DNA of 64,000 bases from Bradyrhizobium sediminis (GCF_018736085.1 NZ_CP076134.1:868001-932000); one strand, 5' to 3'; shown: positions 1 through 8,532, counted from the first letter of the stretch. Numbers and translations: made by a program. The notes: a model not told the origin generated them from the letters alone.

Positions 1-1005
1 TTTCACCGCCGGCAATTGCCCAAGGACGAGCGCTTCACCGATGCGCTCGGCGTCGAACTCGGCTGGCGCTGGAGCGCCATCGACGCGGTCGGGCTCTACG
101 TGCCGGGCGGCACCGCGGCCTATCCGTCCTCGGTGCTGATGAATGCGGTGCCGGCCAGGGTCGCAGGCGTCGCCCGCGTGGTGATGGTGGTGCCGTCGCC
201 GGACGGCAAGCTCGACCCGCTGGTGCTGGCGGCGGCCCATCTCGGCGGCGTCTCCGAAATCTACCGCGTCGGCGGCGCGCAGGCGGTGGCCGCGCTCGCT
301 TACGGCACCGCGACCATCGCGCCGGTGGCGAAGATCGTCGGCCCCGGCAACGCCTATGTCGCCGCCGCCAAGCGGCTGGTGTTCGGCAAGGTCGGCATCG
401 ACATGATCGCCGGCCCTTCCGAAGTCCTCATCATCGCCGATGAGTCAGGCAATGCCGGCTGGATCGCGGCCGATCTGCTGGCGCAGGCCGAGCACGACGT
501 CAACGCGCAGTCGATCCTGATCACCGATTCGAAGGCGCTGGCCGATGACGTCGGGCGCGCGGTCGAATCGCAACTCGCAACGCTGCCGCGGGCCGATATT
601 GCGCGGGCCTCCTGGGACCAGTTCGGCGCCATTATCCTGGTGAAAAGCCTCGAGCAAGCCGTGCCGCTGGCGAACGCCATCGCCGCCGAGCACCTGGAGA
701 TCATGACATCGGATCCGGAGGCGCTGTCGGCGCAAATCCGCAATGCCGGCGCGATCTTCCTCGGGCCCCACACCCCCGAGGCGATCGGCGATTATGTCGG
801 CGGCTCCAACCATGTGCTGCCGACCGCGCGTTCGGCGCGGTTCTCGTCCGGCCTCGGCGTACTTGACTTCATGAAGCGAACGTCGATCCTGAAATGCGGG
901 CCGGACCAGCTGCGGGCGCTGGGACCGGCGGCGATGACGCTGGGCAAGGCCGAAGGCCTCGATGCCCATGCGCGCTCGGTGGGATTGCGCCTCAATCTGT
1001 CATGA
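1..1005 (+). CDS. hisD: Histidinol dehydrogenase, 5'-truncated by the window edge
   Basis: Catalyses the last two steps of histidine synthesis, oxidising L-histidinol to L-histidine with NAD+, in the cytoplasm. The frame is open from base 1, so the visible 334 codons are the C-terminal three quarters of a protein that is usually about 430 aa. Family signatures seen: [33 protein letters not shown], the zinc/substrate region LAQAEHD, the catalytic Glu-His pair in [21 protein letters not shown], and the C-terminal His in [11 protein letters not shown]. An internal TTG at 16 is not the start. The stop overlaps the next start (ATGA), so it is coupled to the UPF0262 gene. Confidence 0.97.
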   Translation, partial: FHRRQLPKDERFTDALGVELGWRWSAIDAVGLYVPGGTAAYPSSVLMNAVPARVAGVARVVMVVPSPDGKLDPLVLAAAHLGGVSEIYRVGGAQAVAALAYGTATIAPVAKIVGPGNAYVAAAKRLVFGKVGIDMIAGPSEVLIIADESGNAGWIAADLLAQAEHDVNAQSILITDSKALADDVGRAVESQLATLPRADIARASWDQFGAIILVKSLEQAVPLANAIAAEHLEIMTSDPEALSAQIRNAGAIFLGPHTPEAIGDYVGGSNHVLPTARSARFSSGLGVLDFMKRTSILKCGPDQLRALGPAAMTLGKAEGLDAHARSVGLRLNLS

Positions 1006-1496
1006 CCAGACCGCCGCCAGACGAGGATTCAAACAATCGCATCGTCGCGGTGACGCTCGATGAGGAATCGATCGGGCGTTCCGGTCCCGATGTCGAGCAC
1101 GAGCGCGCGATTGCGATCTACGACCTGATCGAAAAGAACCTGTTCGCGCCGGAAGGCGCGGGCGGCGGGCCGTTTACGCTGCATATCGGCATCACCGGCA
1201 ACCGGCTGATGTTCGACATCCGCCGCGAGGACGGCACGCCCGTGGTGGCGCATCTGTTGTCGCTGACGCCGTTCCGGCGCATCGTGAAGGACTACTTCAT
1301 GATCTGCGACAGCTATTACCAGGCGATCCGCACCGCGACGCCGGACAAGATCGAGGCCATCGACATGGGCCGCCGCGGCATTCACGACGAAGGCTCGCGC
1401 ACCCTGCAGGAGCGCTTGAATGGCAAGGTGCGGATCGATTTCGAAACCGCCCGCCGGCTGTTTACGCTGATCACCGTTTTGCACTGGAAGGGATAG
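1002..1496 (+). CDS. UPF0262 family protein
   Basis: A 164-aa protein of the UPF0262 family, common in alphaproteobacteria beside hisD; its biochemical function is unknown. I chose the ATG at 1002 because it overlaps the hisD stop as ATGA and gives the usual family length; the open frame continues upstream inside hisD but without meaning. It is a soluble protein with no signal peptide or membrane segment. Conserved-looking blocks are [12 protein letters not shown] near residue 30, [27 protein letters not shown] in the middle and [19 protein letters not shown] at the end. It is probably co-transcribed with hisD. Confidence 0.9.
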   Translation: MTRPPPDEDSNNRIVAVTLDEESIGRSGPDVEHERAIAIYDLIEKNLFAPEGAGGGPFTLHIGITGNRLMFDIRREDGTPVVAHLLSLTPFRRIVKDYFMICDSYYQAIRTATPDKIEAIDMGRRGIHDEGSRTLQERLNGKVRIDFETARRLFTLITVLHWKG

Positions 1497-1497
1497 G

Positions 1498-1542
1498 GCA
1501 TGATCCCGAAAAGTGGGTACCGGTCTTTCGAAGAGGTCATGC
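1498..1542. repeat. 45-nt dispersed palindromic repeat, copy 1
   Basis: The unit begins GCATGATCC, has AAGTGGGTACCGG in the centre and ends GTCATGC, so the outer arms are an imperfect inverted repeat. A second copy of the same length and order lies at 36234-36278. It occupies the gap between the UPF0262 and phosphatase genes. Similar elements are widely scattered between genes in Bradyrhizobium and relatives (recalled, not searched). Confidence 0.75.
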
Positions 1543-1566
1543 CCAAAATAAAAGAAACTTAAGCGC

Positions 1567-2034
1567 GTGGAGGCGCCTTCGCGCGTGCGCACTCCGCAGG
1601 CCGTGCTGTTCGCATGCGGCCTCAACAGCGTGCGTTCGCCGATGGCCGCCAGCCTGTTGCAGCAGATGTTTCCGCAGGCGCTTTACGTCAGATCCGCCGG
1701 CGTCCGGAAAGGCGAACTCGATCCGTTCGCGGTCGCCGTGATGGCGGAACTGGGCCAGGACATTTCCGGCCACAAGCCGATGACGTTCGAGGAACTCGAC
1801 GACTGGGAAGGGCTCAATTTCGACCTCATCATCACGCTGTCGCCGGAAGCCCATCACAAGGCGCTGGAACTGACCCGCACGATGGCGGCCGACGTCGAAT
1901 ACTGGCCGACCTCGGATCCGACCGGCGCCGAGGGCAATCGCGAGCAGAAACTGCAGGCCTATCGCGAGGTCTGCGACACCCTGCTGTTGCGCATCCGCAA
2001 GCGGTTTTCCAGGGCCGGCGCGGCGAGCGAGTGA
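1567..2034 (+). CDS. Low-molecular-weight protein-tyrosine-phosphatase / ArsC-fold protein
   Basis: A 155-aa protein of the low-molecular-weight phosphatase superfamily, which also includes thioredoxin-type arsenate reductases. The N-terminal P-loop reads FACGLNSVRSPMA, a CX5R(S) nucleophile loop near residues 17-24; a later SDPTG near residue 117 is a candidate general-acid loop. It starts with GTG at 1567; I see no strong ribosome site, so the start is provisional. It lies between UPF0262 and maf, an order known from related genomes. The substrate is unknown: no arsenic-resistance genes are nearby, so a phosphotyrosine-type or orphan phosphatase is likelier than arsenate reduction. Confidence 0.85.
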   Translation: MEAPSRVRTPQAVLFACGLNSVRSPMAASLLQQMFPQALYVRSAGVRKGELDPFAVAVMAELGQDISGHKPMTFEELDDWEGLNFDLIITLSPEAHHKALELTRTMAADVEYWPTSDPTGAEGNREQKLQAYREVCDTLLLRIRKRFSRAGAASE

Positions 2035-2067
2035 TTGTCGGATAGCGAATGTCGAACGGGAACATTT

Positions 2068-2147
2068 GTCATTCCGGGATGGTCCGAAGGACCAGACCCG
2101 GAATCTCGAGATTCCGGGTTCGCGTCTTTGACGCGCCCCGGAATGAC
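2068..2147. repeat. REP-like palindromic element
   Basis: It starts GTCATTCCGGG and ends CCCCGGAATGAC, with an inner palindrome GGAATCTCGAGATTCC and a small side hairpin GGTCCGAAGGACC. The same modular family recurs at 18936, 20198, 31810, 35743, 41274 and 57194. It fills the interval between the phosphatase and maf. Confidence 0.85.
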
Positions 2148-2241
2148 GTCATTTCGAACCGCCTTAGCCGGTTGTCTCACCGGACACCTTCCGATAGGTT
2201 CCGCGCGCATCCTCCCCGCCCTCCCGCCGACGAAAATCCGC

Positions 2242-2865
2242 ATGCTAGGCCGCCCCAAACTCGTTCTTGCTTCCGGTTCGCCGCGACGGCTCGCTCTGCT
2301 CAACCAGGCCGGCATCGAGCCCGATGCGCTGCGCCCGGCCGACATCGACGAGACCCCGAAACGCGGCGAGCTGCCGCGCGCCTGCGCCAATCGGCTGGCC
2401 CGCGCCAAGGCCGACGCCGCGCTCAAATCGGTGCAGCTCGACGACGAATTGCGCGGCGCCTTCATCATCGCCGCCGACACCGTGGTCGCGGTCGGCCGCC
2501 GCATCCTGCCCAAGGCCAACCTGGTCGACGAGGCCTCGCAATGCCTGCGGCTGTTGTCGGGGCGCAATCACCACGTCTACACCGCGATCTGCCTGGTGAC
2601 GCCGAAGGAGAGCTTTCGCCAGCGCCTGATCGAAACCCGCGTGCGCTTCAAGCGCCTGTCCGAGGATGATATCCAGGCCTATATCGGCTCCGGCGAATGG
2701 CGCGGCAAGGCCGGCGGCTACGCCGTGCAGGGCATCGCCGGATCGTTCGTGGTCAAGATGGTCGGCTCCTACACCAACGTCGTCGGCCTGCCGCTGTACG
2801 AGACGGTGACGCTGCTCGGCGGCGAGGGTTTCCCGATCCGATTCGGCTGGCTGAATGCCGTCTGA
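2242..2865 (+). CDS. maf: Maf family nucleotide pyrophosphatase
   Basis: A 207-aa Maf/HAM1-type pyrophosphatase, a house-cleaning enzyme that hydrolyses non-canonical nucleoside triphosphates to monophosphates. Signatures seen: [10 protein letters not shown] at the N-terminus, the DIDET loop, the central [15 protein letters not shown] motif, [10 protein letters not shown] and [15 protein letters not shown], ending with a [10 protein letters not shown] segment. The frame is open further upstream through the REP element, but the ATG at 2242 puts LASGSPRR about ten residues in, as in the family. It overlaps yacG by 11 nt and is almost certainly co-transcribed with it. Confidence 0.95.
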   Translation: MLGRPKLVLASGSPRRLALLNQAGIEPDALRPADIDETPKRGELPRACANRLARAKADAALKSVQLDDELRGAFIIAADTVVAVGRRILPKANLVDEASQCLRLLSGRNHHVYTAICLVTPKESFRQRLIETRVRFKRLSEDDIQAYIGSGEWRGKAGGYAVQGIAGSFVVKMVGSYTNVVGLPLYETVTLLGGEGFPIRFGWLNAV

Positions 2866-3049
2866 GCCACCCAAAGGGGCCGCCCCCGGCAAGGCGGGCG
2901 CCAGGAAGTGCCCGATCTGCGGCAAGCCGGCCACGGACGCCTCCAAGCCGTTCTGTTCCGAGCGCTGCCGGGACGTCGACCTGAACCGCTGGCTGTCCGG
3001 CTCCTACGTCGTTCCGGGCAAGCCGGAAGCCGACGAGGACGCCGAATAG
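2855..3049 (+). CDS. yacG: DNA gyrase inhibitor YacG, zinc-binding
   Basis: A 64-aa zinc-ribbon protein. YacG family members bind one zinc through four cysteines, seen here as CPIC and CSERC (residues about 19-22 and 34-38), and the E. coli protein binds GyrB and inhibits gyrase. After the zinc site comes [13 protein letters not shown], typical of the family, then an acidic tail. The start overlaps the end of maf by 11 nt in another frame, indicating translational coupling. Its length matches the family. Confidence 0.93.
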   Translation: MPSEPPKGAAPGKAGARKCPICGKPATDASKPFCSERCRDVDLNRWLSGSYVVPGKPEADEDAE

Positions 3050-3302
3050 TCAAATATCGAAAACAACCCCATGCAAAGTAAGGGTGGTGCCGGCAGGAGA
3101 CTTGCTGGAACGGCCGGCAGCGCATTTGCCGTCACTTTCGTTCCGTCGAGGTGACCAGAGGCAAAATAAGCCCGATTTCCCAGCAGTTTGACTGATGATA
3201 CGAAGCCGGGCCGCGCCCGGCGTAGCCGAAGGCGAAGCCGGGTGGACAGGGCCGCCCGGCCTGACTATAAACCGGCGCTCCCGGGCCTCGGCTCGCGGCA
3301 GT

Positions 3303-3378
3303 GCCCAGGTAGCTCAGTTGGTAGAGCATGCGACTGAAAATCGCAGTGTCGGTGGTTCGATCCCGCCCCTGGGCACCA
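3303..3378 (+). tRNA. tRNA-Phe (GAA)
   Basis: A 76-nt cloverleaf. Acceptor GCCCAGG pairs with CCTGGGC; D stem GCTC/GAGC; anticodon stem TGCGA/TCGCA around loop CTGAAAA with anticodon GAA; T arm GGTGG-TTCGATC-CCGCC; discriminator A and an encoded CCA. All stems pair fully. The 5' flank and first 13 nt (3269-3315) are duplicated at 6295-6341, and a decayed whole copy lies at 4762-4837. Confidence 0.97.
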
Positions 3379-3445
3379 TTTCCTGCACGCTCCTTCCGCC
3401 CGCGGGCGGTTTGAGACGGCCGCTGCGCCGGCGGTGCCCACGAAT

Positions 3446-4591
3446 CTATCCCATGACAGCTGCTGCGTTCGCGGACGCCCTCGGGACGACGGGCGGGCTC
3501 GCGATGCTGCGCCCGTTGCGACGCTCATGATGGAATTCAAGCACGCGTTTTGCCGTCCGGGTCTCGAGCCGCTCGAAGTCTTCGCGCACCCGGGCAAGAT
3601 CCTTTTCAGACATCCTGCGGTCCGCCGCCGTCATCAGCAAGAGAGCCTTGACCGTAGCCCAGGAGCAGCCGGCGGCTTTTGCGATGACCTGCACCACGCC
3701 GGGGTTTTCATTGAGGATCGCCCGTTCAGCCATCTCGATAGGACAGCAGGCGAGAACCGACAGCGCCATTGCCGCTTGTTCGAAGTTTTGCGCGCGCGCG
3801 GCCGCATGAACATTGCCTTCGCCGAGTTCATGCCAGTTCTGCAGCCGCTTTACCCTCGACCTGGCTCTGGCGTGATCCGGCGACCTGTTGCGAATCTCCA
3901 GATTGATGTCGTCGATCACCTCTGTCACCGCGTCCTGCACGGCATCGGCAAATTGCGGGTTTGCCGCCAGCATCCTGGCGCGGACTGAAGCAGAGGCGGT
4001 TTCAAGAAGCTTCAGGAAGTGATGCCTTGGAATGTCATGTCGCATTCCAACCTGCAGCGCGAGCTGGGAATCATCGCCGGCCCGTGCGACGAGCTCGCGA
4101 AAGCTGCCATCCGAAAAGCGGGCGCCGGCGTTCTTCGCAACCGTATGGACCACGATGGGCTCGCCGCGCTCGATCAGTATTTCGGTGATCACTTCGCTGA
4201 TCGTTCGACGATGCGCGATGGCCTGAAGATGACCCTGGCCCTGGGTACGGGCGTTGGCGACGAGGTCGCAGTCGCTGAGTGCCGTCGACTGGCTGAGAAC
4301 CGGAGCCGCCACAGCGACGGCTTCGTCGAAGGCAAACGCGCGAACCAGCGTCGCCGGCGCATCCGGGATGGTTGCGATGTGGCGTGCGAGCCTGACCCGG
4401 GTCTCCAGCTCGATGACCGCAACAAGGGCTTTGAATACCTCGTCAAACAGCTCGATCTGCTTCTTCGAATGACGACCGGACCCGGCGACGAATAGATTGG
4501 CGATGCGCGTGAGTGCCCTTAACTGCCTCTTCGTCAGTCCGGAGACCGTTGTGTCCTGAATTTCATTAATCAGAGAGGAGAACATTGTCAT
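3446..4591 (-). CDS. DUF2336 domain-containing protein
   Basis: A 381-aa protein resembling the alphaproteobacterial DUF2336 family, whose function is unknown. It is largely alpha-helical with no signal peptide or clear membrane segment. Helical repeats such as TKRQLRALTRIANLF near the N-terminus, RLARHIATIPDAPATLVRAFAFDE and FRELVARAGDDSQLALQVGMRHDIP suggest a HEAT-like solenoid. I chose the ATG at 4591 (MTMFSSL), dropping twenty upstream residues that look non-coding; MFSSL six nt later is also possible. It sits alone between the intact tRNA-Phe and the decayed tRNA-Phe copy, which suggests it arrived or was rearranged with that duplication. Confidence 0.75.
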   Translation of the reverse strand: MTMFSSLINEIQDTTVSGLTKRQLRALTRIANLFVAGSGRHSKKQIELFDEVFKALVAVIELETRVRLARHIATIPDAPATLVRAFAFDEAVAVAAPVLSQSTALSDCDLVANARTQGQGHLQAIAHRRTISEVITEILIERGEPIVVHTVAKNAGARFSDGSFRELVARAGDDSQLALQVGMRHDIPRHHFLKLLETASASVRARMLAANPQFADAVQDAVTEVIDDINLEIRNRSPDHARARSRVKRLQNWHELGEGNVHAAARAQNFEQAAMALSVLACCPIEMAERAILNENPGVVQVIAKAAGCSWATVKALLLMTAADRRMSEKDLARVREDFERLETRTAKRVLEFHHERRNGRSIASPPVVPRASANAAAVMG

Positions 4592-5135
4592 GGCTATCGT
4601 CTCGTCAGACTTCTTCGCGGTTGAGGGGGGAGACAGGAGGATCACAATCACATGCTAGCGTCCGAGCATGAAAATAACTGGTCTCAGTTCCCTCGTAGAT
4701 AATTCAAATTGTTGCGACTTCGAAAACGCCTTCTGCCCGTAGCCTCGCCTGCGCTGGAAGTGTCTAGGTCGCCCGGCCGGCAGAGCATGCGGCTGAAAAT
4801 AGCAGTGTCGGTGGTTCGATCCCGTTCCCTGGCGGGTTTTGGCCGGAAGGCGACAAGCCGCCGCTGACATTGCGGGTAAGGGTAAACTGGAACACGGCCG
4901 GCGCCCCTTCAACGAAGCGCAAATCCAATTTCGTCGACACCCGATTGTGCTTCTTGCGCGGCGTCAGGCGGCAATCCAGTCTTGGAGCTGCCCGCGGCGA
5001 CGGGCGGCGGCCGCTGCCGCTGTTGGATTGTCCAGGATACGACAATTCCCGGTAGCACGGATCTTGCAGTATCTGGAATTGTATCGGCTTCCACACTTCG
5101 GGAGCGCCTTACGTTGTTCGAAAGAGGTGCGGCAG
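4592..5135. other. Intergenic zone containing a decayed tRNA copy
   Basis: 544 nt without a credible gene. It contains the pseudo-tRNA at 4762-4837. The remaining open frames are antisense readings of the tRNA copy or lack a start site and family resemblance. Base composition is less GC-rich near 4670-4720 than in neighbouring genes. Confidence 0.6.
4762..4837 (+). pseudogene. Decayed tRNA-Phe copy
   Basis: It aligns without gaps over 76 nt to the tRNA-Phe at 3303-3378. The core GAGCATGCG, CTGAAAAT and GCAGTGTCGGTGGTTCGATC is kept, including the GAA anticodon. Changes break function: acceptor pairs 4-69 and 5-68 mismatch, the D stem has C-A, the anticodon stem has G-A, the T stem is reduced to wobbles, and CCA has become GGT. 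The 5' third has diverged most. It is a duplication or former attachment-site relic and is not expected to be charged. Confidence 0.85.
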
Positions 5136-5564
5136 ATGGACGAGCTGTTTGCGATATGCTCGACCTACGAGGTCGATGATGGCGGTGCGCGAGGCTTCGT
5201 GCTGGCGCGGCCGGACGAGACCGGGACCAGCAAGCCCTGGCCGATCCTCGTCACCCGCAAGGCCAATAATTTCTACGGCTTCGAAAATGCCTGCCCGCAT
5301 CAGGGCTCGCGACTGGATACGGTCCCGGGGGAATTCCTCGATGAGGACGGCAATTTCATCACCTGCGGAAAACATCATGCCCAGTTCGATCTCGACACCG
5401 GCCGCTGCTTCATCGGCCCCTGTCAGGGAAAGACACTGACGCTGATCAAGCTGGTGATCGATGACGGCGACGTGTGCCTGACCGGTGTCGAACTGGCCGA
5501 AGAGGACGGGCTCGACATCGCCGAGCCGGACGAGATGCCGGAGGTCATGATCACGGGCGATTGA
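5136..5564 (+). CDS. Rieske [2Fe-2S] domain protein (ferredoxin-like)
   Basis: A 142-aa small Rieske protein, an electron carrier of the ring-hydroxylating-dioxygenase ferredoxin / NirD type. Cluster ligands are visible as CPHQGS (Cys-x-His) and, about 30 residues later, CGKHHAQFD (Cys-x2-His). An N-terminal beta segment (DELFAICSTYEV) and an acidic C-terminal tail flank the fold; there is no signal peptide or membrane anchor, so it is cytoplasmic. The ATG at 5136 follows AAAGAGGTG at good spacing; the longer open frame upstream includes the pseudo-tRNA and is rejected. No oxygenase or reductase partner is adjacent; the gene downstream is of unknown type. Confidence 0.88.
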   Translation: MDELFAICSTYEVDDGGARGFVLARPDETGTSKPWPILVTRKANNFYGFENACPHQGSRLDTVPGEFLDEDGNFITCGKHHAQFDLDTGRCFIGPCQGKTLTLIKLVIDDGDVCLTGVELAEEDGLDIAEPDEMPEVMITGD

Positions 5565-5677
5565 TCCGGGCCGGACCGACCGATCCCGGCGCCGCGGCCA
5601 AGCCGGTTCTGATCCGCCGATGCGAAAGACGGCCGATATCACACGACCCGCTTCCATCTCCAACAAGGACCATGATC

Positions 5678-6217
5678 ATGACAGCCATTGCCGACACGCC
5701 CTTCGCCAAGCTCGACGGCGAAGGCCGGCTTCTGAAGCCGATCTTGAATGCCGATACTCATGTTGCCGGCCGGTTCGGCTATCGCGGCGAAATTTCCTAT
5801 GACGGTCCGGAGACCCTCCTGAAGGAAGTGTTCTCGATATCCGAAAGCGGTAAGCCGGCTATCGGCTTCCTGGCCGGATCGATCAAGGAATACGAAACCC
5901 TGCCCAAGCTGGTTGAGACTCTCGGGACGGCGCTCAATGGCGACGGCAAATACTTCATCTATATTGCCGATCTGCCGCGGGGAAACCGGTTCCATATCCG
6001 GTTTGGCGACGTCAACATCCTCGCCATCTCCATCGACGAAACGACCGTCTACAATGAATTGATCGACACTTTCTATGTCGACAAGGTCAAGCTCAAGAAG
6101 TTCGATACCTCCGCCAAGCTCGATGCGCTGGCCGATGTCGGCCTGCAATATTCCTCTCCGTCGGATTATGCCGAGATTTCCTACGAAGACGGATTGAAGC
6201 GGAAAAATGCCGCGTGA
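5678..6217 (+). CDS. Hypothetical protein downstream of the Rieske gene
   Basis: A 179-aa soluble protein I do not recognise. It has no signal peptide, membrane segment or cysteine cluster. Composition is mixed and rich in Lys, Asp and aromatic residues, with segments ETLLKEVFSISESGKPAIGF, KYFIYIADLPRGNRFHIRFG and VNILAISIDETTVYNELIDTFYVD suggesting an alpha/beta fold. The ATG at 5678 is 8 nt after AAGGA; an in-frame ATG two codons earlier is too close to that site. It follows the Rieske gene by 113 nt on the same strand, so a shared transcript is plausible. GC is a little lower than in neighbouring housekeeping genes. Confidence 0.7.
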   Translation: MTAIADTPFAKLDGEGRLLKPILNADTHVAGRFGYRGEISYDGPETLLKEVFSISESGKPAIGFLAGSIKEYETLPKLVETLGTALNGDGKYFIYIADLPRGNRFHIRFGDVNILAISIDETTVYNELIDTFYVDKVKLKKFDTSAKLDALADVGLQYSSPSDYAEISYEDGLKRKNAA

Positions 6218-6229
6218 CGCCGGCGAAGC

Positions 6230-6294
6230 GTCTCAGGCGTGGCCGGGTCTGCGTTGTGGACGTGCACCACGGTCACATGCGGAATGTTGCGATC
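6230..6294 (-). pseudogene. Relic of an exported 2H-phosphoesterase-like gene
   Basis: Read on the minus strand this stretch encodes NIPHVTVVHVHNADPATPET, nearly the same as NIPHVTVVHIHSADPATPEK inside the intact gene at 15527-16402. On the plus strand GGCGTGGCCGGGTCTGC and CACATGCGG match exactly. Only about 21 codons remain and the reading frame breaks on both sides, so this is a fragment and not a gene. Confidence 0.8.
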
Positions 6295-6341
6295 AAACCG
6301 GCGCTCCCGGGCCGTGGCTCGCGGCAGTGCCCAGGTAGCTC
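6295..6341 (+). repeat. 47-nt duplicate of the tRNA-Phe 5' boundary
   Basis: It matches 3269-3315 over 47 nt with two mismatches. The source segment covers 34 nt of upstream flank plus the first 13 nt of tRNA-Phe (through AGGTAGCTC). It begins exactly where the gene relic at 6230-6294 stops. The duplication looks younger than the decayed tRNA copy at 4762. Confidence 0.88.
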
Positions 6342-6415
6342 GCCATCGGGGTTCTATGGCATGAGGCCATCTCGCGACGGACGTTATCCCTTCGGACAAT
6401 CCCCCTCCAGGCCGG

Positions 6416-8532
6416 TCACGCGGCGGAAGTCGTCAATTCCCGGCATACGCTCGAGGCGGGGTAGTCAGCCGCCATGTCGATCAGGATATCCGACAGGATA
6501 AGGGCCGCGGCATCGACCCGCGGCATGGGTCTACCGAACAGATAGCCCTGATAATAGTCGCAGTTCAAATTGCGGAAGAAATTCGCCTGCTCCGGCGTTT
6601 CGATGCCTTCGACCGTGACTTTCATGTTCAGATTTCGTCCCAATTTCACGATCATGTTGAGAACGGGGACGTTTGCATTTTCAGTGCCGAGGACGCCGGC
6701 GACAAATGACTTGTCGATCTTGAATTTGTCGAACGGAAGCTTCGAAAGATTCCCGAGGCTGGAATGACCGGTGCCGAAATCATCCATCACGATCGTCGCC
6801 CCGACCCGTTTGAGTTCGGCAAGCTGTTCCACGACCGACTCGTTTGCCTCCAGCAACAAGCCCTCCGTTATCTCGAGCTCCAGCCTGCCGGCCTCCAGAC
6901 CGCTCTCGACAATAGCGTCACGGACGATCACCCCGATCGGGACGGCGCCAAAGAACTGCGCGGGCGACAGGTTGACTGCAATCGTTAGATGCGCGGGCCA
7001 GGTCGCGGCGACGTGGCATGCGTGGTGAACAACCCAGGCGCCGATCTGGTTGATGACGCCGATTTCTTCCGCCAAGGGCACGAAGTCAGTGGGCGAAATG
7101 AATCCGCCTTCTCCGTCCGGCAGTCGCAAGAGCGCTTCAAAGCCGGCGAGTCTCGAGTTGTTGTCGACCAGCGGCTGGAAGAACATCTCGAATTCACAGG
7201 CATCGATCGCTTGTCGGATTCGAAGTTCGATTTGCCGTTTCTGGTTCAGTTCATGGCGCATGGACGGCGAAAACAGCACATAGCGCCGGCGTCCGTCATC
7301 CTTTGCCCGGTAGAGCGCAATGTCGGCATTTTCAAGTAGCTGGCTCGGCGACGAACTGTCGGTAGCGACATGAGCCGTTCCGACGCTCGCGGAAATCGTC
7401 AGTAGATTGCGCTGAAGCTGGAATGGTATGGCCATTGACGCAACAATTCGCGCCGCCATCGAATTGACGTCCGCCGGCTTACGAACCTGCATCTGGGCCA
7501 GAGCGAACTCATCGCCCCCGAGCCGGCACAGAATGTCCCCACCGCTCAGCAAAGTCCGCAACCGCTTGGCTGCCGCACAGATCAATTCATCGCCGACCTT
7601 GTGCCCAAGCCTGTCATTGATTTCCTTGAAGCGGTCGAGATCGATGTAGTGGAGTGCAACGAGGCGCTGCCCGTCTTTGGTGGCGAAGGCCTTGCCAAGT
7701 TCCGAAAGGAACGCGTTGCGATTCAGCGTCCCGGTCATGGTGTCGTGGTGGGCCAGGTATTGAAGGCGCCGCACCGCTTGCAACTTTTCCTGATTATAGC
7801 GTCTGAACAGCGCCGTACCCGCAAACAAAATGGCGATGACGATCAGGGTCGGAAAGGCTATCGCCAGCGTGATCATCCTGCCTTTTTCCTCCGCCGAGGC
7901 AAGATATGGCTCAATGACCTTGGTCACTTCCATCACGGCGCGGACATCCCCCAATTTCCAGTTCTTCTTCGGGGAGTCTGCCTGCGTATTGTGACACGAC
8001 ACGCATGTATCGCTTGCCATGCGATCCGACACGGCGACGCGCAGCACGCGCCTTCCGTTATGTACTTCCTCCCTCGAGAAGACCGCCGAGGGATCCGCCT
8101 GAAACGCCTGCCAGGCGTTTCGCTGAAAATCGTCCATGACGCGTCCGGCGCGATGGGGCCAGGGATAAGGACTCACTAGCGAGAGCGTGGTATCCTTCTC
8201 GCGCAGCAGTTCCGAAATGTCCTGAACGAAGGTTGCCGGCAGCGGTATGGCGTTTGGATCGGAGCGTGGTCGTGACTCGGCGCCAGCGCGTGGGAGGCCA
8301 GCGCCTTCGCCACCACCTGGCGGGTGTAGTAGCCTCGCGTGATCTTGATCTGATCGGCAATCTCGATGTTTCCGCGATAGGCCGACTCGATTGCTGCCGA
8401 CTTCATCGCCTGGGGAAGAAAAAAGCACATGGCCGCCAGGCCGGAACACAGCACGGCCGCGACAGAGGCAGCGATAACAAGCTCGAGACGAACGCTGTTT
8501 CGCCAGTATGAGAGTATTTTTCGCCCCAACAT
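6416..8532 (-). pseudogene. GGDEF-EAL c-di-GMP protein with a heme-type sensor domain, frameshifted
   Basis: Intended product is a membrane-bound c-di-GMP enzyme of about 705 aa. It starts MLGRKILSYW at 8532 with a membrane segment near residues 15-38. A DUF3365/Tll0287-like sensor follows (IPLPATFVQDISELL, KDTTLSLVSPYPWP) with one CXXCH heme motif, CVSCH, then a second membrane segment (LIVIAILFAGTALF). A GGDEF domain with intact RLGGDEF and an EAL domain with FEALLR, DDFGTGHSSL and KIDKSFV complete it. The N-terminal 90 codons are one frame off the rest; continuity is restored by one extra base near 8256-8264. It is either inactivated or a sequencing error. No partner gene is adjacent. Confidence 0.85.

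Noticed and set aside
4655..4912. A minus-strand frame containing SNHRHCYFQPHALP
   Set aside because: This is the antisense translation of the tRNA-Phe copy; the same artefact appears antisense to the real tRNA at 3265-3597.
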